A stretch of 64,000 bases of DNA from Rhodoglobus sp. (GCA_025463515.1 JAODAQ010000016.1:1-64000); one strand, 5' to 3'. Positions 53,696 to 62,642 are shown, counted from the stretch's first letter. Made by a program: numbers and translations. The notes: generated by a model not told the origin, from the sequence alone.

Positions 53696-54429
53696 CGGTC
53701 ATTCGTACCACGGGCCTCCCGCTGCGCGTACTCCGCGAAGGTTCCCGTGCCGTAGCCGGGGAGGCCCGGCATGTGGTGGCCCGCCCGCATCGCGCGCATC
53801 ATCTTGCCGCCGAGCGGGATGGTCCAGACCGGCTTGCGCGTGCCGGCCGCGCGCTGCCAGGTGTCGATGGCGCTGCGCACGGAGAGCTGCTCGGGGCCGC
53901 CGATGTCGGCGACGAGGCCCGATGGCCCCGCGTCCACGATCTCGACGAGCCGGTGCGCGACCTCCTCGACGGCGATCGGCTGGTCGGGCGCGTTGATCGA
54001 GAAGATCACCGGCAGCTTGCGCTGGGCGCGCGGGACCATCGCGACGAAGCTGTGGAACTGCGTCGCGCGCAGGATCGTGAACGGGATGCCCGAGCGCTCG
54101 ATGATCTGCTCGCACGTGAACTTGGCGCGGTAGTACGAGTAGGGCACCACGTCCACGCCCACGATCGAGATGAAGACCACGTGCGTGACTCCGGCCGCGA
54201 CGGCGGCGTCCAGGAGGAGCTGCGTCTGCGCGACATCCTTCTTGCTCGCGCTCGTGGCGAGGTGCAGCAGGGTGTCGGCCCCCACGAGCGCCTCGGCGAC
54301 CCCGGCGCCCGTCGTCAGGTCGCCGCCGGTGGAGCGGCTCAGCACGCGCACGTCGTGGCCGGAGGCGCGGAGCAGGTCGACGGTCGGGTGGCCCAGGATG
54401 CCGGTGCCGCCGGTGACGAGGATGGTCAT
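53692..54429 (-). CDS. NAD(P)H-binding SDR/NmrA-type protein (likely ECF41 target)
   Basis: The 245-residue product begins MTILVTGGTGILGHPTVDLLRASGHDVRVLSRS and has TLLHLATSASKK, HVVFISIVGVD, YYRAKFTCEQIIERSGIPFTILRATQFH and IGGPEQLSV. This is the atypical NmrA-like SDR group. It lies directly downstream of an ECF41 sigma gene; such sigma factors are usually paired with a carboxymuconolactone decarboxylase, oxidoreductase or epimerase gene, and this fits. ATG 54429 has AAGGAAC just upstream. The substrate is unknown. Confidence 0.9.
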   Translation of the reverse strand: MTILVTGGTGILGHPTVDLLRASGHDVRVLSRSTGGDLTTGAGVAEALVGADTLLHLATSASKKDVAQTQLLLDAAVAAGVTHVVFISIVGVDVVPYSYYRAKFTCEQIIERSGIPFTILRATQFHSFVAMVPRAQRKLPVIFSINAPDQPIAVEEVAHRLVEIVDAGPSGLVADIGGPEQLSVRSAIDTWQRAAGTRKPVWTIPLGGKMMRAMRAGHHMPGLPGYGTGTFAEYAQREARGTNDR

Positions 54430-54453
54430 GGTGTTCCTTTCAGGAGGGTTCAC

Positions 54454-54486
54454 CAGTTACGACTGGGCAGCCCTCAGGAATGTGAC
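54454..54486 (-). promoter_or_regulatory. Candidate ECF41-dependent promoter
   Basis: On the minus strand TGTCACA (complement of 54480-54486), inside the last codons of the sigma gene, is identical to the -35 motif described for ECF41 promoters. About 19 nt downstream CGTA approximates the CGTC -10 motif. It precedes the NmrA-type gene. Confidence 0.55.
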
Positions 54487-55349
54487 AGCGCCGCGGCGGC
54501 GAACAGCTCGAGCTTCTCCGGGTTCATCACGATCATGAGGCGACGGACGCCCTCCGGCCCGATATCGACAGTCCAGAGTGCGACCGGATGCCCGTCCCGC
54601 ATGCCCAGCATCGCGAGCTCGCCGTTCGCCTCGACCGCGGTCGTCTCGATGCCCTGCCCGAACTTCTCGAGCACGCCGAGGATGAGCTGCGCGACCCGCT
54701 CGCGGCCGTGCACGACCTTGCGCGCCGCGTTCACGACTCCGCCGCCGTCGGAGATCGACTCCGCGTCCTCGCTCAGGGCGGCCTCGAGCCCGGCGAGGTC
54801 GCCGCGCTCCGCCGCCGCGAGGAAGAGCGCCAGCAGCCGGTCCCGCTCGGCCCGGGTCACGACCACCCCGCGCTCGCGCTCGAGGTGGGTCCGCGCCCTG
54901 CTGCCCAGCTGCCGCGCGTTCGCCTCCGTCGTGTCGAGCACGTCGGCGACCTGGCGGAACGAGTAGCCGAAGGCCTCGTGCAGCACGTACGCCGCGCGCT
55001 CGGCAGGGGTCAGCCGCTCGAGCAGCAGGAGCACGGCCAGCGACATCGCCTCGGCCCGCTCAGCGCCGATGGCGGGGTCGTCCACAGTGGAGACCGGCTC
55101 GGGCAGCCACGGCCCGACGTACACCTCGCGGCGCGCCCGGGCGGAGTCCAGGGCGGTGAGCGAGAGTCGGGTGACGATCGTGGCCAGGTACGCCCCGGGC
55201 TCCTCGACATCGGAGCGGTCCGCCGACTGCCAGCGAAGCCAGGCATCCTGAACGATGTCCTCGGCCTCTGATGCGGAGCCGAGCATGCGGTAGGCGATGC
55301 CGAACATCCGGCCGCGCTGCTGCTCGAACGTCTCGACGGGGGAGTTCAC
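54474..55349 (-). CDS. sigJ: ECF41-type RNA polymerase sigma factor with SnoaL-like C-terminal domain
   Basis: The 291-residue product has sigma region 2 (RMFGIAYRMLGSASEAEDIVQDAWLRW), a linker with the ECF41 hallmark WLPEP, region 4 (LTPAERAAYVLHEAFGYSFRQVADVLDTTEANARQL) and a C-terminal SnoaL_2-like domain (about residues 170-285). That domain carries the other hallmarks, DGGG (SISDGGGVV) and NPEKL. There is no anti-sigma gene; in this group the C-terminal domain controls activity. The GTG at 55349 is 16 bp from the CAP gene stop. It lies upstream of its probable target gene. Confidence 0.94.
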   Translation of the reverse strand: MNSPVETFEQQRGRMFGIAYRMLGSASEAEDIVQDAWLRWQSADRSDVEEPGAYLATIVTRLSLTALDSARARREVYVGPWLPEPVSTVDDPAIGAERAEAMSLAVLLLLERLTPAERAAYVLHEAFGYSFRQVADVLDTTEANARQLGSRARTHLERERGVVVTRAERDRLLALFLAAAERGDLAGLEAALSEDAESISDGGGVVNAARKVVHGRERVAQLILGVLEKFGQGIETTAVEANGELAMLGMRDGHPVALWTVDIGPEGVRRLMIVMNPEKLELFAAAALSHS

Positions 55350-55365
55350 CCTCCCATTGTGCCGG

Positions 55366-56070
55366 TTAGCAGTCGTACCAGCGGGCCGCTGCGCGCGTGA
55401 ATCCGGCCGCCTCGTTCGGCACGCCGCCGTGCGTCATGGCGAACGCAATGCACGCGCCAGCACTGTCGGCGCCCGGGCGGTAGAGGGAGGCGCGGTGCGC
55501 GTCGGAGACCCACCACTTGTACGCGACCGTGGAGCCCGTGTTATCCGGCCCGCCCGCGAGGTTTCCGTCGCAGCCCACACTCGGCACGCCGTCGCTGCGC
55601 TCGCTGCCGAGGTGGCCCCAGGCGCTGAGCGGGTCTGTGCTCGGGTCCTCGGCCATCCAGAACAGGCGGTGCTCCATGCAGGAGTCCCAGGAGAAGTTGT
55701 CGAACGAGATCGGCTCGAGGCAGTTCTCGATGCGGATCGCGTTGAAAGCCGCGGCGAACTCGGCGAGGTCGTCCTGAGTGGTGCCCCCGACGCCGAGCGG
55801 CGAGGTAGTGCCGCCGACGCGGTCACTGGCGGTGCCGTCGATCGCGGCGGGGCAGGACTGCCCGGCGGCGGCATAGGCTTCGCGGCGCTCGAGCGTGCCG
55901 GAAGCGAGGCCCGCGGTGCCGACCGGAGCGTTGGTGCGATCGGTGGCCTGGGTGGGCAGCGCGTCGGCGTGGGCGGGTGCGGCAAGCCCGGGGCCGCTGC
56001 CCCCGACGAAGGGCAGGGCGAGGACGACGATCGTGATGATCGCCGTTCCCCACACCCTGAGCCTTTTCAC
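55366..56070 (-). CDS. Secreted CAP (SCP/PR1)-like protein
   Basis: The 234-residue product has a signal peptide (about residues 1-38: hydrophobic VWGTAIITIVVLALPFVGG, cleavage near AHA-D). A CAP-like domain follows with FAAAFNAIRIENCLEPISFD, SWDSCMEHRLFWMAED, WGHLGSE and KWWVSDAHRASLYRPGADSAGACIAF. Conserved Cys residues suggest disulfides outside the cell. CAP proteins have diverse, mostly unknown bacterial roles. The GTG start at 56070 is preceded by GGGGGTACC. It is upstream of sigJ on the same strand and may share its transcript. Confidence 0.75.
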   Translation of the reverse strand: MKRLRVWGTAIITIVVLALPFVGGSGPGLAAPAHADALPTQATDRTNAPVGTAGLASGTLERREAYAAAGQSCPAAIDGTASDRVGGTTSPLGVGGTTQDDLAEFAAAFNAIRIENCLEPISFDNFSWDSCMEHRLFWMAEDPSTDPLSAWGHLGSERSDGVPSVGCDGNLAGGPDNTGSTVAYKWWVSDAHRASLYRPGADSAGACIAFAMTHGGVPNEAAGFTRAAARWYDC

Positions 56071-56294
56071 GTGGTACCCCCGTACCCTGCGACCCGATCC
56101 CGAACCGGTGCCGCTCGGTCAAAGTAGGCGGATGATCGGGGCCGATCTATCCCCCCAACGGGTCAAATGGGCCCTTTCACCCGTCAACTGGGGGCGAATT
56201 ACACCGCTGTTCACACCCGTCCGGGGGCCGTTTTGGCCTCGCCTGTGCGGACCGTCGCCGCTTCTCGGACGGTGGAGGAGGGGATACTTGAGGG

Positions 56295-57023
56295 GTGCCG
56301 ACCTACCGTGACGAAGCCGTTGTGCTGCGCACCCACAAGCTGGGTGAGGCAGACCGCATTGTCACGATGCTCTCTCGGCAGCACGGCAAGATCCGCGCCG
56401 TGGCGAAGGGCGTGCGGCGCACCGGTTCGCGCTTCGGTGCACGGCTCGAGCCCATGATGGTCGCCGACATCCAGTGCTACGTCGGGCGCAGCCTCGACAT
56501 CGTGCAGCAGGCAGAGTCCCTCGGCTCCTACGGCGCGGAGATCGCCGACGACTACGCGAGCTACACCGCGGGCAGCGTCATGGTCGAGACCGCGGACAAG
56601 GTCACCGACGACGACGGCTCCCTGCAGCAGTACCTGCTGCTCGTGGGCGCACTGCGCTCCCTCTCGCGCCGCGAGCACCACCCGAGCCTGACCCTCGACT
56701 CGTACCTGCTGCGCGCGCTGTCGATCGCCGGCTGGGCGCCCAGCTTCTCCGACTGCGCAGTGACCGGCGCCCCCGGCCCGCACACGGTGTTCGTGCCCCA
56801 GCTCGGCGGCGTGGTCGCCGATGAGGTCGCCCCGCCCGGGTCGCCCCGCCTCGACCTCGACACGCTCTCCCTGCTGGGCGCGCTGCTCGAGGGCCGCTGG
56901 GAGGTCGCCGAGGCCTCCGAGGAGCGCGCGCGCCACCAGGCGAGCGGCGTCGTGGCGGCGTACACCCAGTTCCACCTCGAGCGCACGCTGCGCTCGCTCG
57001 AGCACGTGGACCGCACCGCGTGA
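56295..57023 (+). CDS. recO: DNA repair protein RecO
   Basis: The 242-residue product has the N-terminal OB fold [50 protein letters not shown] and the helical RecO domain. RecO loads RecA with RecR and anneals SSB-coated DNA. The zinc-finger region reads [31 protein letters not shown], with only one of the usual four Cys, so the zinc site appears lost. GTG 56295 has GATACT exactly 6 nt upstream and no Shine-Dalgarno. Its stop overlaps uppS. Confidence 0.93.
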   Translation: MPTYRDEAVVLRTHKLGEADRIVTMLSRQHGKIRAVAKGVRRTGSRFGARLEPMMVADIQCYVGRSLDIVQQAESLGSYGAEIADDYASYTAGSVMVETADKVTDDDGSLQQYLLLVGALRSLSRREHHPSLTLDSYLLRALSIAGWAPSFSDCAVTGAPGPHTVFVPQLGGVVADEVAPPGSPRLDLDTLSLLGALLEGRWEVAEASEERARHQASGVVAAYTQFHLERTLRSLEHVDRTA

Positions 57024-57823
57024 GCCCGGTCAAGAAGACACACCGGGATGCCGTCGACTTCAAGCCCGTCGACTGGACCGGCCTGTACCCGCCCGACCTG
57101 CCGCGAGGGGCAGTCCCCGAGCACGTCGCCATCGTCATGGACGGCAACGGCCGCTGGGCCAACGGCAAGGGACTGACCCGCATCGAGGGCCACAAGGCGG
57201 GGGAGGCATCCCTGCTCGACGTCGTCGCCGGCGCCATCCAGATCGGCGTGAAGCACGTGAGCGTCTACGCGTTCTCGACGGAGAACTGGAAGCGCAGCCC
57301 GGACGAGGTCCGCTTCCTGATGGGCTTCAACCGGGACGTGCTGCACCGCCGCCGGGACCAGCTCAACGACTGGGGGGTGCGCGTGCGGTGGGCCGGCCGC
57401 AAGCCCCGGCTCTGGGCATCCGTCATCAAGGAGCTGCAGTTCGCCGAGGAGCTCACCAAGAACAACGACGTGCTGACGCTCACGATGTGCGTGAACTACG
57501 GCGGGCGCAACGAGCTCACGGATGCCGTGCAGGCGATCGCGCGCGAGGTCGCGGCCGGCCGGCTCAAGCCCTCGGGCATCAGCGAGCGGACCATCCAGTC
57601 CCACCTCTACACGCCGGAGCTCCCCGACGTCGACCTGTTCGTGCGCAGCTCCGGCGAGCAGCGCACGAGCAACTTCATGCTGTGGCAGAGTGCGTATGCG
57701 GAGATGGTCTTCCTCGACACGCTCTGGCCGGACTTCACGCGAGAGCAGCTCTGGGAGGCGATCACCATCTACGCGCAGCGCAACCGCCGTTTCGGCGGCG
57801 CAGTGGACGTGCCCACCGCATGA
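57020..57823 (+). CDS. uppS: Isoprenyl transferase (undecaprenyl/polyprenyl diphosphate synthase)
   Basis: The 267-residue product has the cis-prenyltransferase motifs [28 protein letters not shown] (catalytic Asp), [15 protein letters not shown] and [27 protein letters not shown]. It makes long-chain polyprenyl diphosphate for cell-wall carriers. GTG 57020 overlaps the recO stop, and its stop overlaps the next gene, so recO-uppS-57820 is one transcript. Confidence 0.95.
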   Translation: MSPVKKTHRDAVDFKPVDWTGLYPPDLPRGAVPEHVAIVMDGNGRWANGKGLTRIEGHKAGEASLLDVVAGAIQIGVKHVSVYAFSTENWKRSPDEVRFLMGFNRDVLHRRRDQLNDWGVRVRWAGRKPRLWASVIKELQFAEELTKNNDVLTLTMCVNYGGRNELTDAVQAIAREVAAGRLKPSGISERTIQSHLYTPELPDVDLFVRSSGEQRTSNFMLWQSAYAEMVFLDTLWPDFTREQLWEAITIYAQRNRRFGGAVDVPTA

Positions 57824-58878
57824 CCGATTTCACGCCCCTCGCGGGCCCTGTGCAGAAGCAAGTCAGTTACGCGCCGGTCCAGGCGCGCGTCAACACCGTC
57901 TACCTCGCGGCGTTCGTCTTCATCGGTGGCGCGCTGCTGGCAGGCTTCGTCCCGGTGGCTCTCGGCTACGTGGCGTTCGCTGGGTGGAGCCCCGTGCCGT
58001 GGTACGTGGTGATGGCCATCGGGATCGCCGCGATCGCGGGCGGACTCGGCTACCTCATCGCCCTCATCGTGCGGGGCTTCCGCAAGACCCCGACCGTCGT
58101 CGACCGGCTGGAGGCCTTCGCCGCCGCGAACGGGCTCGCCTACACGGCGCAGGGCCCGGCACCGGACCTGCCGGGCGCGATCTTCCACTCCGGGCTGACC
58201 CGCTGGACCTACGGATGCCTCGCCAGCACCTCCGGCCGCTTCGTCGAGGTCGGCAACCTCGGGTACACGGTTCCCGCGGGCCGGACGACCGCCACCGAGA
58301 CCTGGGGCTTCGTCGCGATGCGGCTCGACCGGCCGCTCCCGCACATCCTGCTGGAGTCGACGGCCAACGACCAGAACTCGACCGGAGCGCTTCCCGTGAG
58401 CGTCGACCGCTCGCAGCGGCTGTCGCTCGAGGGCGACTTCGACAAGCACTTCACCCTCTACGCGCCCGCCGACTACGAGGTCGACGCGCTGTACATCTTC
58501 GCGCCCGACCTCATGGCGCTCCTCATCGACGAGGTGGGAGTGAGCCACGTCGAGATCATCGACGACTGGCTGTTCGTGTACTCGCCCGACGACTTCACGC
58601 GGCTCGATGCCGCGGGCTACGAGAAGCTGTACCGCATGATCGACCTGCTGCAGGCGAAGGCGCTGCGGCAGACTCGCGCCTACGAGGACGAGCGCGCAGC
58701 CCCGCTCACGGTCGCGGCGCCCGGTGAGCGGATGAAGCCCGGCAAGACTCAGTACGCCCGCCTCTACACTCTCTCGGCCTGGGTCGTCGGCGGGATGATC
58801 GTGCTCTTCATCGCGGGCGCTATGACCCTGTACTTCGCCTCGGGCGCGTACTGGCACGACGTCATCGCGGGGCAGTAG
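57820..58878 (+). CDS. Membrane protein of unknown function
   Basis: The 352-residue product is not recognised. It has two N-terminal membrane helices (about 26-50 and 58-86), a large soluble domain (about 90-315), and one C-terminal helix (about 320-345: [22 protein letters not shown]). The soluble part contains [58 protein letters not shown] and [16 protein letters not shown]. DFDKHFxLYxPxxYExDALYIF recalls uncharacterised actinobacterial membrane proteins. ATG 57820 overlaps the uppS stop. Its 3' end overlaps the remnant P-loop ORF on the other strand. Confidence 0.85.
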   Translation: MTDFTPLAGPVQKQVSYAPVQARVNTVYLAAFVFIGGALLAGFVPVALGYVAFAGWSPVPWYVVMAIGIAAIAGGLGYLIALIVRGFRKTPTVVDRLEAFAAANGLAYTAQGPAPDLPGAIFHSGLTRWTYGCLASTSGRFVEVGNLGYTVPAGRTTATETWGFVAMRLDRPLPHILLESTANDQNSTGALPVSVDRSQRLSLEGDFDKHFTLYAPADYEVDALYIFAPDLMALLIDEVGVSHVEIIDDWLFVYSPDDFTRLDAAGYEKLYRMIDLLQAKALRQTRAYEDERAAPLTVAAPGERMKPGKTQYARLYTLSAWVVGGMIVLFIAGAMTLYFASGAYWHDVIAGQ

Positions 58879-58960
58879 CGAGCTCGGCCAGCGCGCGCGA
58901 GGTCTTCCCCGCGCCGACCACGCCCGCGACCAGGATGCGGCGAGGGGGCGCGGAGGGCAT
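58862..58960 (-). pseudogene. Truncated P-loop NTPase gene (N-terminal remnant or 32-aa ORF)
   Basis: The minus-strand ORF encodes MPSAPPRRILVAGVVGAGKT followed by [12 protein letters not shown] and a TGA stop. [21 protein letters not shown] is a clear Walker A strand-loop-helix such as begins small P-loop kinases (FlaR/adenylate-kinase-like). Everything after the first helix is missing, and the ORF runs into the 3' end of the 57820 gene. TAGGAT lies exactly 6 nt before the ATG, so its leaderless promoter is still present. Confidence 0.65.
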
Positions 58961-58966
58961 CCGTCG

Positions 58967-58972
58967 ATCCTA
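58967..58972 (-). promoter_or_regulatory. Candidate -10 (TAGGAT) for the P-loop remnant
   Basis: TAGGAT on the minus strand with 6 nt to the ATG at 58960. Confidence 0.45.
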
Positions 58973-58982
58973 GCCAGCGCCG

Positions 58983-59072
58983 CTTTCGGCAATTCAGGAC
59001 TGGAGCCCTGAGTGTGGCCGAAATCGAACCGTGGAGCGCTCCCAGGCACCTGAAGTCCTGAATTGCCGAAAG
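58983..59072. repeat. Inverted repeat family C, isolated copy
   Basis: CTTTCGGCAATTCAGGACT (58983-59001) is perfectly inverted at 59054-59072 with a 52-nt loop. The same arms occur between dnaJ and rsmE (33.6-33.8 kb). Confidence 0.9.
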
Positions 59073-59113
59073 GTGCCGCCGCGGGGAATCTCGGCAGGAG
59101 GATTCGGCGGGTT

Positions 59114-59142
59114 TTGGTCACCGTGACCCTAAGTGCTATCAT
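59114..59142 (+). promoter_or_regulatory. nrtR-nad operon promoter with overlapping palindrome
   Basis: TTGGTC (59114-59119), a 17-bp spacer and TATCAT (59137-59142) form a plausible promoter. The palindrome GGTCACCGTGACC (59116-59128) overlaps the -35 box and is a candidate NrtR operator. A second GGTCAC half-site is at 59150-59155. Confidence 0.6.
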
Positions 59143-59180
59143 CAGTTCAGGTCACATTGACTCTTACTGAGGCGGCAACC

Positions 59181-59897
59181 ATGGCACGTGAAGAGCAGGG
59201 CATTGCGCTCGCGGTGTCCACCGTCATCTTCGCCCTCCGCCCGCACCCCGACACTGGCCTGAGTGCGCCGTGGATCCCGCTGGTCCGCCGCATCGCGGAC
59301 CCCTTCGGCGGGCTCTGGGCGCTTCCCGGCGGCTGGGTGGGCCAGAGCGAGAGCCTCGCGGATGCCGCGGCCCGCAACCTCCTCGAGACGACAGCCCTCG
59401 AGCCCACCTACCTCGAGCAGCTGTACGCGTTCGGCGACGTGGACCGCTCGCCCGCCGATCGCGTCGTCTCCGTCGTCTACTGGGCCCTCGTGCGCGCCGA
59501 GCAGGCGCAGCAGGCCCTCGAGGGCGAGAACGTGCGGTGGTTCGCCGCCGATGACCTGCCGCAACTGGCCTTCGACCACAACGTGATCGTCGAGTACGCG
59601 CTGTGGCGGCTGCGCACGAAGGTCGAGTACAGCCGGATCGCCCGGGCGTTTCTCGGCGAGACCTTCACCCTCACCGAGCTCCGCGAGGTGCACGAGGCGG
59701 TGCTGCAGCGGCCGCTCGACCCGGCGAACTTCCGCCGGCAGGTCGAGTCGTCCGGCACCCTCGTCCCCACCGAGGCCAAGGTCGAGGGCGGCCGCCACCG
59801 GCCGCCGCGCCTCTACCGCTACGACCATTCCATCGAGCTCGTCGACAACGGCCCGCTCAGCCACGAGAAAACAGGGAGCACCCGTGTCGTCAGTTGA
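59181..59897 (+). CDS. nrtR: NrtR-type NUDIX transcriptional regulator of NAD biosynthesis
   Basis: The 238-residue product has an N-terminal Nudix-like domain (IALAVSTVIFALRP, LWALPGGWVGQSESLADAAARNLLETTAL) and a C-terminal wHTH (about 150-230: VEYSRIARAFLGETFTLTELREVHEAVLQRPLDPANFRRQVESSGTL, then GRHRPPRLYRY). The Nudix box is degenerate (ARNLLETT in place of REExxEE), as expected for a sensor that binds rather than hydrolyses ADP-ribose. NrtR/NdnR proteins repress NAD genes, and the next genes are nadA, nadB, nadC and nadS. ATG 59181 has GAGG 8 nt upstream. Confidence 0.93.
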   Translation: MAREEQGIALAVSTVIFALRPHPDTGLSAPWIPLVRRIADPFGGLWALPGGWVGQSESLADAAARNLLETTALEPTYLEQLYAFGDVDRSPADRVVSVVYWALVRAEQAQQALEGENVRWFAADDLPQLAFDHNVIVEYALWRLRTKVEYSRIARAFLGETFTLTELREVHEAVLQRPLDPANFRRQVESSGTLVPTEAKVEGGRHRPPRLYRYDHSIELVDNGPLSHEKTGSTRVVS

Positions 59898-61140
59898 CAC
59901 CATCATCCGCAGCGCGCCCGGCGAGAGCTGTACGCCAGAACTCGCCCAGGGCCCGTGGACCTTCGACCTCGGCACGCCCGGCTACGGCCCCGGCGCGTCG
60001 ATGGGCGACGTCATCCCGACGGGCTCGCCCCGCCAGGGCCAGCTGCCCACCGAGTACCAGCAGGCGTCGAACGACGAGCTGCACGCCCGGATCCGCGCCG
60101 CCAAGGCCACGCTCGGCGACCGCGTCGTCGTGCTCGGGCACTTCTACCAGCGCGACGAGGTAGTGCAGCACGCCGACTTCCTCGGCGACTCGTTCCAGCT
60201 CGCGAACGCCGCCCAGACGGTGCCCAATGCCGAGGCGATCGTGTTCTGCGGCGTGCACTTCATGGCGGAGACGGCGGACATCCTCGCCCAGCCCGGGCAG
60301 AGCGTCATCCTGCCGAACCTCGCCGCCGGCTGCTCGATGGCCGACATGGCCGACATCGACTCGGTGGAGGAGGCGTGGGAGCAGCTCACCGAGATCTACG
60401 GCACCGAGCCGGATGCGGACGGGCGGGTGCCGATCATCCCGGTCACGTACATGAACTCCTCCGCAGCGCTCAAGGGGTTCTGCGGGCGCCACGGCGGCAT
60501 CGTGTGCACGAGCTCGAACGCGGCAACCGTGCTCGAGTGGGCCTTCGAGCGGGGGCAGCGAGTGCTGTTCTTCCCCGACCAGCACCTGGGGCGCAACACC
60601 GCGAAGGCCATGGGGGTGCCGCTCGAGCGCATGCCGATGTGGAATCCGCGCAAGCCGCTGGGCGGCAACGACGTCGCCGGGATCGAGGACGCGCGGGTGA
60701 TCCTGTGGCACGGCTTCTGCAGCGTGCACAAGCGGTTCAACGTCGCCCAGATCGAGAAGGCGCGCGCCGAGCATCCGGGCGTTCGCGTCATCGTGCACCC
60801 CGAGTGCCCCATGGAGGTCGTCGATGCGGCGGATGAAGCGGGCTCGACCGACTACATCCGCAAGGCTGTCGCTGCCGCAGCAGAGCCCACGACGTTCGCG
60901 ATCGGCACCGAGGTCAACATGGTGAACCGGCTCGCAGCGGAGTTCCCGCAGCACGAGATCTTCTGCCTCGACCCGGTGGTGTGCCCGTGCTCCACGATGT
61001 ACCGGATCCACCCCGGCTACCTCGCGTGGGTGCTCGAGGAGCTCGTCGCCGGCCGCGTGATCAACCAGATCACGGTGGCGGACGACGTCGCCGAGCCTGC
61101 TCGTATCGCCCTCGAGCGCATGCTGGCGGCCAAGCCGTGA
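59884..61140 (+). CDS. nadA: Quinolinate synthase
   Basis: The 418-residue product contains VVLGHFYQRDEVVQHADFLGDSFQLA, FCGVHFMAETADIL, VTYMNSSAALKGFCGRHGGIVCTSSNA, FFPDQHLGRNT, HPECPMEVVDAAD and DPVVCPCSTMYRI, which together supply the three 4Fe-4S cluster Cys ligands of NadA. It condenses iminoaspartate with dihydroxyacetone phosphate to quinolinate. It is the long actinobacterial form with an extra N-terminus. The GTG at 59884 overlaps the end of nrtR. Confidence 0.96.
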   Translation: MSSVDTIIRSAPGESCTPELAQGPWTFDLGTPGYGPGASMGDVIPTGSPRQGQLPTEYQQASNDELHARIRAAKATLGDRVVVLGHFYQRDEVVQHADFLGDSFQLANAAQTVPNAEAIVFCGVHFMAETADILAQPGQSVILPNLAAGCSMADMADIDSVEEAWEQLTEIYGTEPDADGRVPIIPVTYMNSSAALKGFCGRHGGIVCTSSNAATVLEWAFERGQRVLFFPDQHLGRNTAKAMGVPLERMPMWNPRKPLGGNDVAGIEDARVILWHGFCSVHKRFNVAQIEKARAEHPGVRVIVHPECPMEVVDAADEAGSTDYIRKAVAAAAEPTTFAIGTEVNMVNRLAAEFPQHEIFCLDPVVCPCSTMYRIHPGYLAWVLEELVAGRVINQITVADDVAEPARIALERMLAAKP

Positions 61141-62642
61141 GCCGCGTCGTCGTCGTGGGGACCGGCATCGCCGGCCTCATCACCGCCTACCGGGCCAGCG
61201 CCCGCCACGATGTCGTGCTCGTCACGAAGTCCGAGCTCGCCGAGAGCAACACCAAGTACGCGCAGGGCGGCATCGCGGCGGCCCTGTTCCCCGACGACAG
61301 TGTCGCGTCGCACGTCGCGGACACGCTGCGCGCGGGAGACGGCCTGTGCGACCCGGTCGCGGTCGAGGTGCTGTGCAGCGAGGGCCCCCAGCGGGTGCGC
61401 GACCTCATGGCGCTCGGCGTCGAGTTCGACCGGGTCAACGGCGAGCTCGCACGCGGTCACGAGGCCGCGCACTCCGCCCGCCGGGTGATCCATGCGGGCG
61501 GGGACGCCACGGGCCTGGCGATCGAGGTCGCGCTCCTGCGCGCCGTGAAGAAGCTCGCCGTCGAGGTGCACGAGTACACGTTCATGCGCGACCTGGTGCT
61601 CGACGAGGGCCGTGTCGTGGGCATCGAGGTGCTCAGTGCCGACGGGCCCCGCACTATCGCCGCCGATGTCGTCGTGCTCGCGAGCGGCGGCGCGGGCCAG
61701 CTCTACAGCCACACGACCAACCCGACGGTCACGACCGGCGACGGGGTCGCGGCAGCCATGCGCGCCGGTGCCGCGCTCGCCGACCTCGAGTTCTACCAGT
61801 TCCACCCCACCTCGCTCGCTGTGCCCGGCAATCCGCTCGTGTCCGAGGCCGTGCGCGGCGACGGCGCGGTGCTCCTCGACGAGCACGGCCGCCGGTTCAT
61901 GTTCGACGTGCATCCGGACGGCGAGCTCGCCCCCCGCGACGTCGTGGCCCGCGGCATCGCGCGCGCCATGGCCGCGCAGGGCGGCAGGCCCGTGCTGCTG
62001 GATGCCACCGCGCTCGGCCGCGACTACCTCGCGCAGCGCTTCCCGGGCATCACCCGCGCCTGTGAGGCGCACGGCTTCGACTGGGCCGCCGAGCCCGTGC
62101 CGGTCACGCCCGCCGCGCACTACTGGATGGGCGGAATCCGCACGGACATCGAGGGCCGCACCTCTCTGCCCGGCCTGTTCGCGGTGGGCGAGGCCGCCTC
62201 CACCGGCGTGCACGGAGCCAATCGCCTCGCCTCGAACTCGCTGCTCGAGTCACTGGTCTTCGCGTGGCGCGCGAGCGACGCGCTCGACAGCGGCGCTGCG
62301 CCCCTCGCAACCGACGCCGCACTCGCGGACGTGCTGCACGACGGCACCGAGACGTTCGAGCGCGCCGAGCTGCAGGAGCTCATGTGGGGCCTCGTGGGGC
62401 TCGAGCGCGACGCGACGGGCCTGGCGCAAGCGGCCGCGCAGCTCGCCGTGTGGCGAGCGGAGGGCGATACGGTCGAGGCCGGCGAGGACCGCAACCTGCT
62501 CGACCTCGCGCGGGTTCTCGTGCACGCCGCCCAGCGCCGGGAGGAGTCCCGCGGGGCGCACGAGCGGCTCGACTTTCCGGAGACGAACCCTGAGCTCGCG
62601 CACTCGTTCGAGCTCGTGGTCCCCGTGGCGGTGCTGGCATGA
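61137..62642 (+). CDS. nadB: L-aspartate oxidase
   Basis: The 501-residue product has the FAD motif VVVVGTGIAGLITAYRAS, KYAQGGIAAALFPDDS, HSARRVIHAGGDATG, FYQFHPTSLAVPG and HYWMGGIRTDIEGRTSLPGLFAVGEAASTGVHGANRLASNSLLESLVF, all typical of NadB and not of SdhA. It makes iminoaspartate for NadA. The GTG at 61137 overlaps the nadA stop, and nadC overlaps its own stop. Confidence 0.96.
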   Translation: MSRVVVVGTGIAGLITAYRASARHDVVLVTKSELAESNTKYAQGGIAAALFPDDSVASHVADTLRAGDGLCDPVAVEVLCSEGPQRVRDLMALGVEFDRVNGELARGHEAAHSARRVIHAGGDATGLAIEVALLRAVKKLAVEVHEYTFMRDLVLDEGRVVGIEVLSADGPRTIAADVVVLASGGAGQLYSHTTNPTVTTGDGVAAAMRAGAALADLEFYQFHPTSLAVPGNPLVSEAVRGDGAVLLDEHGRRFMFDVHPDGELAPRDVVARGIARAMAAQGGRPVLLDATALGRDYLAQRFPGITRACEAHGFDWAAEPVPVTPAAHYWMGGIRTDIEGRTSLPGLFAVGEAASTGVHGANRLASNSLLESLVFAWRASDALDSGAAPLATDAALADVLHDGTETFERAELQELMWGLVGLERDATGLAQAAAQLAVWRAEGDTVEAGEDRNLLDLARVLVHAAQRREESRGAHERLDFPETNPELAHSFELVVPVAVLA

